Assembly: GCA_004214175.1 (NCBI GenBank)
Contig: SGZH01000013.1
Coordinates: 1 to 34,118, forward strand
Source of the DNA: Flavobacteriales bacterium
Lineage (GTDB): Bacteria; Bacteroidota; Bacteroidia; Flavobacteriales; Flavobacteriaceae
DNA: 34,118 nt
Reading direction: 5' to 3'
Positions within the stretch are counted from its first letter, which is position 1, and every line of letters starts with the position of its first letter. Shown here in pieces: positions 27,001-34,118 of the stretch. The translations under genes were made by a program, and so were the position numbers. The notes beneath the pieces were generated by a model, which was not told the DNA's origin, did not search any database, and saw only the letters and a program-made list of their open reading frames with translations.

Positions 27001-28596
27001 TTACAATTCTAAAATTGTAAATTTATGGCAAAGTGGATCTATTGCTTTTTTTAAATGGTTAATAAGATTTTCTCCATAATCGAGGTAAAATTCAGAGAAA
27101 TTTATCATTCGTTCTTGTAATTTTTGTTCGGGAAACAAATATTTTTGAATAGTTATTAAACGCTCTATTTGATCTTTAAATTTTCTTTTTTCTGCTTTTA
27201 ACAATCGTTTTTCTAACTTATCTAAACCATTTAGTTGTTTTTTTTCTTGTGCTTTGACAGCTCCTAAAAAAGATACATCGGTTTGTTTAACAAGCTCATA
27301 CAAATCTTTAAATTGTTGTTGTAAATGATTTCGCTGCGGTATAAAATTTATATTAATCGTAGATAAATCTTGAGCATACTTTTTTTCTAAATCGCAGGTA
27401 TCTAAAAATAAATTCTCTACAGATTCATTTAGTTTTTCTAATTTTTTAGAAATTTTTTGAGGTACCAATAAAAGTGAGTTTCGCATTAACAAAATTGGGA
27501 AAGTCACTTCCATACTTTTAAAATAATCTTTTAGTTGAAACCAATAAGCCAACTCTCCTCCTCCACCTATATAACAAAGGTTGGGCAATACTACTTCTTG
27601 ATACAAAGGTCTAAGTAAAGCATTGGGTGAAAAACGTTCTGGGTGATTTTTTAATTCTACTAAAATTTCATCTCTACTAAAAACAAGTGCAGTATTGTTA
27701 ATTATAAATAAACCCTGGTCTTCAATAATTCGTTCTCTAATTCCTTCAATGATATAAAATAGATTAATCTCTCTAGGGTGAACCTGTTTTTTATAGTCAA
27801 TAGCTTCTAATCGATTTGTTGTTTCGTTTATAATTGAAAACGATTTATTATCCAATAACTCATTTTGAGCAAAAGGTGCAAATTCTTCTTTAAGCTCTCG
27901 ATCATTACCGTCCAATATAACTAGTCCGTATTCTGCGAATAATTCATTGGCAATATACCGAGTTGCATCACTTAAGTTATCATGATTTAAATAGGATCTT
28001 GAAAATAAATCAATTAGTTTTTTGGCATTCTCACTTGTGCCAAATTTAGGTTTTAGAGATTCTAATAACTTATTTAAACCACAGGTATCCAATTCTCCAA
28101 CAGCTCCCCCACTTTCATGACTCCAACCCATTTTATTTCCAAACAAGTTAAAGTAATTGATTTCGGAAAAATCATGATCCTCCGAGGCCATCCAATAAAT
28201 AGGGACAAAATGCTGCTTGCTGTATTTTTTATTTAAATCTTCCGATAAATTTACTGTAGAGACTATTTTATACAAGAAATATAAGGGTCCCGTAAATAAA
28301 TTGAGTTGATGTCCAGTAGTGATGGTAAATGTATTATCATTTAACAGTAAATCAATATTTTGTTGAGTCAATTTAGATACTTCAAAACCTTCGTACTGTT
28401 TAGTTAAACTAGCTACCAAAACTTCTCTTTTCTTTTTAGAAAAAAAATCTTTTTTTTCACAAAATTGCTCTTCAAAATTTTCTATCCTAGGGAAACGGCT
28501 AAAAAAGGGCTTTAAGATTTCTTTTTCAGCTAAATAATCAATCATTAATGCTGAAAAATAATTTGTTTTTTGATAAGGAATATGAGTTAATGCCAT
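27001..28596 (-). CDS. bshC: Bacillithiol synthesis cysteine-adding enzyme BshC
   Basis: Adds cysteine to glucosaminyl-malate in the last step of making bacillithiol, the low-molecular-weight thiol of Firmicutes and many Bacteroidota. The 531-residue length fits. The family signature TITTGHQLNLFTGPLYFLYK (about residues 92-111) and the VPIYWMASEDHDFSE segment (about 132-146) are clear, the core continues through NALLRPLYQE and the IGGGGELAYW segment (about 347-356), and a coiled-coil-like lysine/glutamate-rich region (about 415-500) follows. The other bacillithiol genes (bshA, bshB) are not in this window. It is divergent from M14 peptidase 2 and appears monocistronic. Confidence 0.93.
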   Translation of the reverse strand: MALTHIPYQKTNYFSALMIDYLAEKEILKPFFSRFPRIENFEEQFCEKKDFFSKKKREVLVASLTKQYEGFEVSKLTQQNIDLLLNDNTFTITTGHQLNLFTGPLYFLYKIVSTVNLSEDLNKKYSKQHFVPIYWMASEDHDFSEINYFNLFGNKMGWSHESGGAVGELDTCGLNKLLESLKPKFGTSENAKKLIDLFSRSYLNHDNLSDATRYIANELFAEYGLVILDGNDRELKEEFAPFAQNELLDNKSFSIINETTNRLEAIDYKKQVHPREINLFYIIEGIRERIIEDQGLFIINNTALVFSRDEILVELKNHPERFSPNALLRPLYQEVVLPNLCYIGGGGELAYWFQLKDYFKSMEVTFPILLMRNSLLLVPQKISKKLEKLNESVENLFLDTCDLEKKYAQDLSTININFIPQRNHLQQQFKDLYELVKQTDVSFLGAVKAQEKKQLNGLDKLEKRLLKAEKRKFKDQIERLITIQKYLFPEQKLQERMINFSEFYLDYGENLINHLKKAIDPLCHKFTILEL

Positions 28597-28730
28597 AAAT
28601 TGGATTGCGATATAATTGGTAAAAATACAAAATACTTAATTGTGCATTTGAAAGAGAATGTTAATTAAAATAATATAGGTTAAAATCTAAAACATTTTTT
28701 AAATTGCAAGCACTTTATAATAATTCAATT

Positions 28731-31220
28731 ATGATTCGTTTTTTTACTTTTCTTATAGTATTTATGACTTTTAACTTAAATGCTCAAATTAAATCCCCTT
28801 CAGAATTTTTAGGCTACGATATTGGCACACAATTTACACGTCATGCTGATGTAGTTAATTATTTTTATTATATAGCCGAGAATAGTGATTTAGTTACTTA
28901 TGGAAGTTATGGAAAAACAAATGAACGTCGTTTATTAACCTATGCCATAGTTTCCTCTAAGGAAAACTTAGATAATATTGAACGGATTAAGACGAATAAT
29001 CTTAAAAATGCTGGAATTAAAGAAGGAGCTATAAATCCTGAAATAGCTATCGTATGGTTAAGTTATAATGTTCATGGCAATGAGGCCTCAAGTACTGAAG
29101 CTTCAATGCAGACTTTGTATGAATTGATTGTTGACAAAAAATTATGGCTAGAGAATACGGTTGTTATTATAGACCCCTGTGTTAACCCAGATGGTCGTGA
29201 TCGTTATGTAAATTGGTACAACCAGGTAAAAGCTTCCCCATACGATACAAATCAAAACGCGACAGAACATAACGAGCCATGGCCAGGTGGAAGAGCAAAT
29301 CATTACCTATTTGATTTAAATAGAGATTGGGTTTGGGCAAGCCAAGTTGAAACGAAGCAACGATTGAAACTTTATAACCAATGGATGCCACATATTCATG
29401 TAGATTTTCATGAACAGGGAATCAATGAGCCTTATTATTTTGCTCCAGCAGCAGAGCCATTTCATGAAGTGATTTCAGATTGGCAACGAAAGTTTCAATT
29501 ACAAATTGGAAAAAATCATGCAAAATATTTTGATCGTGAGGGCTGGCTTTTTTTTACTAGAGAACGATTTGATTTATTGTATCCTAGTTATGGAGACACG
29601 TATCCCACATTTATGGGAGCCATTGGAATGACTTATGAGCAAGCAGGTCATGGTAGAGCGGGTCTAGCAATTGACAATGACGAAGGAATAAAATTAACCC
29701 TAGTAGACAGGATAAAGCACCATACAACCACCAGTTTATCAACTGTTGAAATATCTTCGCAAAATGCAAAAAAATTAAACGAAGAGTTTAGTCAATATTT
29801 TAAAAATGATCAGTTAAAGTATAAAAGCTATGTTTTAAACGGAAATATAGACCATAAAAAAAAGCTGACTAACTTATTGGATCTACACGATATAAAATGG
29901 GGTTTGTCCGTTAATAATAAGGTCTCTGGATTCCAATATGAAATTCAAAAAAAAGGATCCATTGATGCCAAAAATGCAATTATAGTAAATACTGATCAGC
30001 CAAAAGGAAAAATGGTAAAAACTTTGTTTGAACCAGACACTAAACTCAGTAGTCCGCTAACATATGATATTACTTCATGGAGTTTAGCCTACGCTTATGG
30101 GCTCGAAACAGTAGCTAGCACTCAACTTTTAGAATATAATAAACCACAAAAAATAGTTACAATACATAATGAGCCTTCTCCAAAAAGTGTAGGTTATATA
30201 AGTAATTGGGCCAGCATGAATGATGCATCATTTTTTGCTGATTTATTACTCCATAATGTTAAGGTTCGTTTTTCAGAAAAAGAGCTCAGTTTTAATAATA
30301 TTTCCTATGCAAGAGGAAGTTTAATTATTACTCGAAGTGATAATAAAAATAATTTATATTTTGATGAATTAATCACAAATATTGCCAACCAACATCAACG
30401 TCAATTAGCGATTGTTAATTCAAGTTTCTCTGATAACGGAACTGATTTCGGTTCTCCAGATGTTAAATTAATACCTAAACAACGTATTGCTTTACTAAAA
30501 GGAAAAGGCGTTTCCTCTTTAAGTTATGGATCGTTATGGTATTTTTTTGAAACTGAATTAAAATATCCGGTAACATCTATAGATAGGAATAACTTTAGTT
30601 ACGAAGCACTAGAAAATTTTGATGTATTAATTTTACCAGAAACTTATTATTGGGATGCTCTCAACGAAGATGGGATTCTACTTTTAAAAAACTGGATTAA
30701 AAAAGGTGGAAAAATTATTGCAATGGGTGAATCAGTCGGACTATTCAATAATAAAAAGGAATTTGGGATTTCTCAAAATGAGACAGAATCAATCTCTGAA
30801 AAAAAGCAAAACAACTTAGAAGAAAAATTACTGCCTTATGATCAAAAAGAAATTAATAATTTAAAAAATACAATAACTGGTAGTGTTTATAAAGTAACTC
30901 TTGACAACTCGCACCCAATGGCTTTTGGCTATCCTAAAAACTACTATAGTTTAAAGAAAGGTAGTGAATCGTATCAATTAATTGATCAAGGATATAATGT
31001 TGGTTATATTGATGGAGATGCTGTAAGTATGGCAGGTTTTTCGGGTGAACTCGCTAAAAAAAATCTTAAAAATTCGCTTGTTTTTGGCGAAAAAAGATTA
31101 GGTAAGGGAAGTATCATTTATATGGTGGATGATGTTTTGTATAGATCTTTTTGGGAAAATGGAAAGTTATTTTTAGCAAATGCTATATTCTTTGTTAATA
31201 ACAATAAATTTAGATTGTAA
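28731..31220 (+). CDS. M14-family zinc carboxypeptidase, secreted (paralogue 2)
   Basis: An exported zinc peptidase of 829 residues, starting with a signal peptide (about 1-19, ending NLNAQ). The M14 domain shows HGNE (His115, Glu118), DPCVNPDG (148-155), NRDW (Asn197, Arg198), the third zinc ligand in DFHEQG (His227) and the catalytic glutamate in TYEQAGHG (Glu303). As in paralogue 1, the C-terminal third resembles a glutamine-amidotransferase-like domain (RIALLKGKGVSS, then ILPETYYWDAL and WIKKGGKIIAMGES) and ends with AIFFVNNN. An in-frame TTG at 28704 would put nine residues before the signal peptide, so the ATG at 28731 is used. The methyltransferase gene starts 11 nt downstream, suggesting one transcript. 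Confidence 0.88.
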   Translation: MIRFFTFLIVFMTFNLNAQIKSPSEFLGYDIGTQFTRHADVVNYFYYIAENSDLVTYGSYGKTNERRLLTYAIVSSKENLDNIERIKTNNLKNAGIKEGAINPEIAIVWLSYNVHGNEASSTEASMQTLYELIVDKKLWLENTVVIIDPCVNPDGRDRYVNWYNQVKASPYDTNQNATEHNEPWPGGRANHYLFDLNRDWVWASQVETKQRLKLYNQWMPHIHVDFHEQGINEPYYFAPAAEPFHEVISDWQRKFQLQIGKNHAKYFDREGWLFFTRERFDLLYPSYGDTYPTFMGAIGMTYEQAGHGRAGLAIDNDEGIKLTLVDRIKHHTTTSLSTVEISSQNAKKLNEEFSQYFKNDQLKYKSYVLNGNIDHKKKLTNLLDLHDIKWGLSVNNKVSGFQYEIQKKGSIDAKNAIIVNTDQPKGKMVKTLFEPDTKLSSPLTYDITSWSLAYAYGLETVASTQLLEYNKPQKIVTIHNEPSPKSVGYISNWASMNDASFFADLLLHNVKVRFSEKELSFNNISYARGSLIITRSDNKNNLYFDELITNIANQHQRQLAIVNSSFSDNGTDFGSPDVKLIPKQRIALLKGKGVSSLSYGSLWYFFETELKYPVTSIDRNNFSYEALENFDVLILPETYYWDALNEDGILLLKNWIKKGGKIIAMGESVGLFNNKKEFGISQNETESISEKKQNNLEEKLLPYDQKEINNLKNTITGSVYKVTLDNSHPMAFGYPKNYYSLKKGSESYQLIDQGYNVGYIDGDAVSMAGFSGELAKKNLKNSLVFGEKRLGKGSIIYMVDDVLYRSFWENGKLFLANAIFFVNNNKFRL

Positions 31221-31231
31221 TTTTACTTAAA

Positions 31232-32005
31232 ATGTGGTATCAAATAAAATCACGTCTAATTTTTTTGTTAAAATCTTCAAATCAACACGGAATTCATTCG
31301 CCTTTTGTTTACGATTTAGTTACTAAATGCTTTTACGATAAAAGCCCTTACTCTGCTTATGATAATTTGAAAATATTACGAAACGAATTAACTTATAATC
31401 AGGATTTGGTTGAGATTAAACATTATTATTCATCGTCAAAAGTCTTTCAGCAAAACCATCAAAAAATTTCTACTATTTTAAAAAATGAAGGATCCTCTTA
31501 CAAGAAACAAAAACAATTGTTTCGAATAACCAATTATTTAAAACCAAAAAACGTTTTAGAATTAGGAACCTCTATTGGGCTTGGTTCCGCAGCAATGGCA
31601 TTTGCCTCCAAAAACAGTATTATTACAACGGTGGAAGTAAATAAAAATTTATCAGACATAGCAAAAAAGGTATTCCGAAGCTATCAGTTAAAAAACATCA
31701 GAATAGACAATTCCGCTTTTAAGGACTTTTTTAAAAACATAAATAATAAACATTTAGATTTAGTTTATCTTGATGGCACCTATGATAAAAAAAACACCAT
31801 TGAAAATTTTAATTCCTTATTAAAACACGCTCACAACGAATCGGTCTTTATTTTTAACAATATTTATTGTAATAAAGAAATGACTGAAGCATGGAATATT
31901 ATAAAAAAACAAAAAAAAGTTACCGTAAGTATTGATACTTTCTATTGGGGTTTTTTATTTTTCAGAAAAGAACAACCTAAACAACATTTCACTATAAGAT
32001 TGTAA
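31232..32005 (+). CDS. Class I SAM-dependent methyltransferase
   Basis: A 257-residue predicted methyltransferase of unknown substrate. The SAM-binding motif I is VLELGTSIGLGS (108-119), followed by an acidic residue after the second strand (TTVEVN, Glu134) and a YLDG motif IV-like segment around 174-177, as in O-methyltransferase-like Rossmann enzymes. The N-terminal segment with HGIHSPFVYDLV (19-30) is one I recognise from flavobacterial members. The start is 11 nt after M14 peptidase 2, which implies co-transcription and perhaps a shared envelope-related role, though that is inference. A 68-nt gap follows before the ABC ATPase. Confidence 0.82.
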   Translation: MWYQIKSRLIFLLKSSNQHGIHSPFVYDLVTKCFYDKSPYSAYDNLKILRNELTYNQDLVEIKHYYSSSKVFQQNHQKISTILKNEGSSYKKQKQLFRITNYLKPKNVLELGTSIGLGSAAMAFASKNSIITTVEVNKNLSDIAKKVFRSYQLKNIRIDNSAFKDFFKNINNKHLDLVYLDGTYDKKNTIENFNSLLKHAHNESVFIFNNIYCNKEMTEAWNIIKKQKKVTVSIDTFYWGFLFFRKEQPKQHFTIRL

Positions 32006-32073
32006 CAAGAAATAGTTGGATGCGTCTTATGGAATAAATAGTATATTGTAAAAAATAAATTTCACTACAAATA

Positions 32074-32760
32074 ATGAGTTTAGTAATAAAAATTAGAGGT
32101 ATTGTCAGAAATTTTCCTTTAGGGAATGAGGTTGTAAAAGTTTTAAAAGGTATCGATTTAGATATAAAACGTGGTGAATATGTAGCTTTAATGGGGCCTT
32201 CCGGATCAGGGAAATCTACCTTAATGAATCTTCTTGGCTGTTTAGATACTCCAACAGACGGGACATACGAATTAAACGGTAAAGATGTTAGTAATATGTC
32301 TCAAGATGAACTTGCTGAAATTAGAAATAAAGAAATTGGCTTTGTATTTCAAACATTTAATTTATTACCAAGAACTACTGCACTAGAGAACGTTGCATTA
32401 CCAATGGTTTATGCAGGAGCCTCTAAAGAAGAACGTAAAAAACAAGCAGAAAAAGTATTAGCAGATGTCGGTTTAGCAGATAGAATGGATCATAAATCTA
32501 GTCAACTCTCTGGTGGGCAACGGCAAAGAGTTGCTGTTGGCAGAGCATTAGTAAACAAACCTTCTATTATATTGGCTGATGAACCTACCGGAAATTTAGA
32601 TTCAAAAACCTCTGTTGAAATTATGGGTTTATTTGATGAAATTCATAGAAATGGGAATACCGTAATTATTGTTACTCACGAAGAGGATATTGCAAAATAC
32701 GCTCATCGAGTAATTCGCTTAGTTGATGGTATGGTAGCAAGTGATGTAAAAAATAAATAA
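32074..32760 (+). CDS. LolD/MacB-type ABC transporter ATPase
   Basis: A 228-residue ATPase subunit of the type VII (LolD/MacB/FtsE) ABC family, which works with FtsX-like permeases in lipoprotein release, efflux or cell-wall signalling. It has Walker [10 protein letters not shown] (41-49), the [10 protein letters not shown]-loop segment (92-100) typical of this family, signature LSGGQ (145-149), Walker B ILADEP (166-171) with the catalytic glutamate, and the H-loop THEE. No permease lies beside it; in this group the permease is often elsewhere in the genome. Which pathway it serves cannot be told from this window. Confidence 0.9.
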   Translation: MSLVIKIRGIVRNFPLGNEVVKVLKGIDLDIKRGEYVALMGPSGSGKSTLMNLLGCLDTPTDGTYELNGKDVSNMSQDELAEIRNKEIGFVFQTFNLLPRTTALENVALPMVYAGASKEERKKQAEKVLADVGLADRMDHKSSQLSGGQRQRVAVGRALVNKPSIILADEPTGNLDSKTSVEIMGLFDEIHRNGNTVIIVTHEEDIAKYAHRVIRLVDGMVASDVKNK

Positions 32761-32772
32761 CCATTTATATTC

Positions 32773-32780
32773 TATATTTG
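32773..32780 (+). promoter_or_regulatory. Candidate -7 box (TATATTTG) of the 53-residue membrane protein gene
   Basis: TATATTTG fits TAnnTTTG and lies 18 nt before the ATG at 32799, giving a leader of about 14 nt. No TTG is found at the -33 distance. If real, the small gene is transcribed separately from the ABC ATPase. Confidence 0.45.
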
Positions 32781-32798
32781 CAAAATAGATTTCAAATT

Positions 32799-32960
32799 AT
32801 GAATTTTTTTAGTTTATCAAATCCTTTGTTTTTAATAATTGGTGGTATTGCTTTAGTTACAATACTATACTTTTGGAATAAATACAATACTAAGATAAGA
32901 CGTAATAGAGATAAAAAAAGTTTCAGAAAAAATTATTACAAAAAAAAACAAATTAGATAA
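32799..32960 (+). CDS. Small basic single-pass membrane protein (unknown)
   Basis: I do not recognise this 53-residue product. Residues about 8-26 form one hydrophobic helix (PLFLIIGGIALVTILYFW), followed by a strongly basic tail rich in Lys and Arg (IRRNRDKKSFRKNYYKKK), so the tail should sit in the cytosol. The ATG at 32799 is preferred; an in-frame TTG at 32778 lies in the -7 box. The frame is short, but a clean hydrophobic helix, the promoter element, and tight spacing to the next gene (32 nt) make it likely to be real. It could be a regulator or partner of the adjacent ATPase or a ribosome- or membrane-contact peptide; neither is shown. Confidence 0.6.
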   Translation: MNFFSLSNPLFLIIGGIALVTILYFWNKYNTKIRRNRDKKSFRKNYYKKKQIR

Positions 32961-32992
32961 TCAACTAATCGTTAGAAAAAAAATTGTTTTCT

Positions 32993-33571
32993 ATGAAAAT
33001 ATACACAAAAACTGGAGATAAGGGAACCACAGCCTTATATGGCGGTACTAGAGTACCAAAACACCATATTCGAATAGAAAGTTATGGAACAGTAGATGAA
33101 TTAAATTCGTATCTAGGTTTAGTTAGAGATCAAGAAATTGATGATGAAACAAAAGAGTTATTGACCTATATACAAGAACGTTTATTCACATTAGGCGCAA
33201 TTTTGGCAACAGATCCGGAGAAAGAAAAATTAAAAAATGGAAAAGAACGTCTGAATATCCCTAAAATTAATGAGGAGGATATCCAACTTTTAGAAAATAA
33301 AATAGATCAAATGAATAAAGAACTTTCTCCTATGACTCATTTTATTCTTCCTGGCGGACATCCTATTGTGTCACATTGTCACATAGCACGTTGTATATGT
33401 CGGCGTAGTGAACGTCTAACCACATTACTTAATGAACAAGAACCAATAAATGGTCTTGTAATAAAATATTTAAATCGACTATCTGATTTTCTTTTTGTAC
33501 TGGCACGAAAGTTGTCCTCAGATATGGTAGTAGACGAACTGAAATGGATTCCGAAAAAACTAAAAAATTAA
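32993..33571 (+). CDS. ATP:cob(I)alamin adenosyltransferase (PduO type)
   Basis: Makes adenosylcobalamin from reduced cobalamin and ATP, for B12-dependent mutases and similar enzymes. The 192-residue protein has the PduO landmarks: TKTGDKGTT near the N terminus for ATP binding, the YGTVDELNSYLG segment, FILPGG, the RCICRRSER helix and NRLSDFLFVLAR with conserved Asn/Asp. The ATG at 32993 is used rather than a TTG at 32984, because the family begins MKIYTKTGD. It is not accompanied by other cobalamin genes, so it probably serves salvage. The DUF2795 gene, with its own promoter, follows 135 nt later. Confidence 0.93.
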   Translation: MKIYTKTGDKGTTALYGGTRVPKHHIRIESYGTVDELNSYLGLVRDQEIDDETKELLTYIQERLFTLGAILATDPEKEKLKNGKERLNIPKINEEDIQLLENKIDQMNKELSPMTHFILPGGHPIVSHCHIARCICRRSERLTTLLNEQEPINGLVIKYLNRLSDFLFVLARKLSSDMVVDELKWIPKKLKN

Positions 33572-33653
33572 TAAAAAATAATTATTTAATAATTTGTATA
33601 TCAGCTCTCTACACATGTTCTTATAAATAAATCATAAATAATTACGATTATAC

Positions 33654-33683
33654 TTGACTTTTTGATCAAAAAAATTATTTTTG
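33654..33683 (+). promoter_or_regulatory. Bacteroidota promoter of the DUF2795 gene
   Basis: TTG (33654-33656), a 19-nt spacer and TATTTTTG (33676-33683) match the TTG/TAnnTTTG consensus with correct spacing. The predicted start is about 20 nt before the ATG at 33707. Together with the leucine-dehydrogenase family promoter this is one of the two best promoters in the window. Confidence 0.7.
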
Positions 33684-33706
33684 CAGAAATTTAAACACAC
33701 AAGTCT

Positions 33707-33928
33707 ATGTACTGGACATTAGAATTGGCATCCTACTTAAGTGATGCACCCTGGCCGGCAACGAAAGATGAATTGATAGATTATTCTATTAGAACTGGAG
33801 CACCCCTTGAAGTAGTCGAAAATCTGCAAGCTATAGAAGATGAAGGTGATTCTTATGATTCAATTGAAGAAATTTGGCCAGACTATCCCACGGATGAAGA
33901 TTATCTGTGGAACGAAGATGAATATTAA
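33707..33928 (+). CDS. DUF2795 family protein
   Basis: A 73-residue, acidic, soluble protein of the DUF2795 family. The conserved segment LASYLSDAPWPATKDELIDYSIRTGAP is at residues 7-33, and the C-terminal half is strongly acidic (many Asp and Glu, with aromatic residues: SIEEIWPDYPTDEDYLW). The function is unknown. I recall this gene lying beside secA in flavobacteria, which fits the reading frame that opens at 34091. It has its own promoter and a strong terminator, so it appears to be a monocistronic unit rather than part of a secA operon. Confidence 0.87.
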   Translation: MYWTLELASYLSDAPWPATKDELIDYSIRTGAPLEVVENLQAIEDEGDSYDSIEEIWPDYPTDEDYLWNEDEY

Positions 33929-33940
33929 AATATTAATAAG

Positions 33941-33969
33941 AAAAGTCTCTAAAAAGAGACTTTTTTTTT
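33941..33969 (+). terminator. Intrinsic terminator after the DUF2795 gene
   Basis: AAAAGTCTC (33941-33949) and GAGACTTTT (33956-33964) form a perfect 9-bp stem around a 6-nt loop, and the Ts continue to 33969. It is the cleanest terminator in the window. Confidence 0.9.
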
Positions 33970-34017
33970 GCTTAAAACTTAAAAACTAAAACATATTAAC
34001 CTTTGGCTATGTTGTTT

Positions 34018-34038
34018 TTTTACAGTTTTTTTGTAAAA
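34018..34038. repeat. Inverted repeat 1 upstream of probable secA
   Basis: Arms TTTTACA (34018-34024) and TGTAAAA (34032-34038) flank a 7-nt spacer. It ends two bases before inverted repeat 2 and lies about 50 nt before the ATG at 34091. Confidence 0.5.
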
Positions 34039-34039
34039 T

Positions 34040-34065
34040 ATTGAAAAGTAATTTTACTTTTCAAT
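34040..34065. repeat. Inverted repeat 2 (12-bp arms) upstream of probable secA
   Basis: ATTGAAAAGTAA (34040-34051) is exactly inverted as TTACTTTTCAAT (34054-34065) around two bases. Almost all of the 26 bases form a palindrome, more than chance in AT-rich DNA would easily give. It ends 25 nt before the ATG at 34091 and could be an operator, or an RNA hairpin in the leader. Confidence 0.65.
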
Positions 34066-34090
34066 TTGAGTAAATAATACACAATACAAA

Positions 34091-34118
34091 ATGGGAATAT
34101 TAGATAACGTTCTAAAGC
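34091..34118 (+). CDS. secA: Start of probable protein translocase ATPase SecA (truncated by window end)
   Basis: Nine codons from an ATG to the window end give MGILDNVLK, which resembles the N terminus of flavobacterial SecA, and the position just after a DUF2795 gene fits the order I recall. SecA drives proteins through SecYEG with ATP. Only 28 bases are available, so the identification rests on a very short match plus context. The frame is preceded by two inverted repeats and no clear TAnnTTTG box. Confidence 0.45.

Noticed and set aside
28704-28730. TTG start at 28704 for M14 peptidase 2
   Set aside because: It would put nine polar residues before the signal peptide.
32778-32992. TTG starts at 32778 (small membrane protein) and 32984 (cobalamin adenosyltransferase)
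   Set aside because: Each is followed within 25 nt by an ATG that gives the better N terminus; 32778 also lies in the -7 box.

Overview
This is a compact, AT-rich stretch of core chromosome, very probably from a (marine) member of the Flavobacteriaceae, phylum Bacteroidota. The signs are: putative promoters of the Bacteroidota type (TAnnTTTG, sometimes with an upstream TTG); almost no Shine-Dalgarno sequences; a long NusB; a PUR-alpha-like DUF3276 protein; BshC of bacillithiol synthesis; a mevalonate-type HMG-CoA synthase; DUF1573 and FAS1 lipoproteins; and the gene orders guaA / LysM protein / DUF3820 / pyrG / yidC and DUF2795 / secA. I cannot name the genus. No rRNA, tRNA, insertion sequence, prophage, CRISPR array, toxin-antitoxin pair or defence island was seen.

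Layout. 31-4098 (minus): probable operon pyrD, lysE-type exporter, HMG-CoA lyase, 5'-nucleotidase lipoprotein. 4159-5394 (plus): pepT, divergent from pyrD through a 17-bp promoter palindrome and ended by a hairpin shared with the convergent cluster at 5457-8389 (minus): leucine-dehydrogenase family gene, nusB, DUF1573 lipoprotein, yajC. 8505-13318 (plus): ABC exporter, DUF3276 protein, M14 peptidase 1. 13357-15565 (minus): mnmA and a nitronate monooxygenase/FabK-like gene. 15724-16683 (plus): two-domain fasciclin lipoprotein. 16838-24337 (minus): guaA, LysM/periplasmic-binding fusion, DUF3820, pyrG, yidC. 24574-26948 (plus): HMG-CoA synthase and a DUF1295 membrane protein. 27001-28596 (minus): bshC. 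28731-33928 (plus): M14 peptidase 2, methyltransferase, LolD-like ATPase, a 53-residue membrane protein, cobalamin adenosyltransferase, DUF2795 protein. The window ends nine codons into what is probably secA.

Functional themes are nucleotide synthesis and salvage (pyrD, pyrG, guaA, 5'-nucleotidase), membrane protein insertion and secretion (yajC, yidC, probable secA), cell-surface and periplasmic lipoproteins and peptidases, HMG-CoA metabolism (synthase and lyase, unlinked), and translation or transcription support (mnmA, nusB). No gene-free stretch exceeds 300 bases; the longest is 24338-24573.

No clearly new multi-gene system was found. The observations most worth checking are a class 2 dihydroorotate dehydrogenase with a class 1-like cysteine at the catalytic-base position, a palindrome that is also two back-to-back -7 boxes, two promoters so close to their ATG that the mRNAs may be leaderless, two tandem inverted repeats before secA, a LysM x4 / type I periplasmic-binding fusion beside guaA, a pair of M14 peptidase paralogues, and a tiny basic membrane protein with its own promoter element. 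Six genes have an in-frame TTG upstream of the more credible ATG, and I moved those starts downstream.
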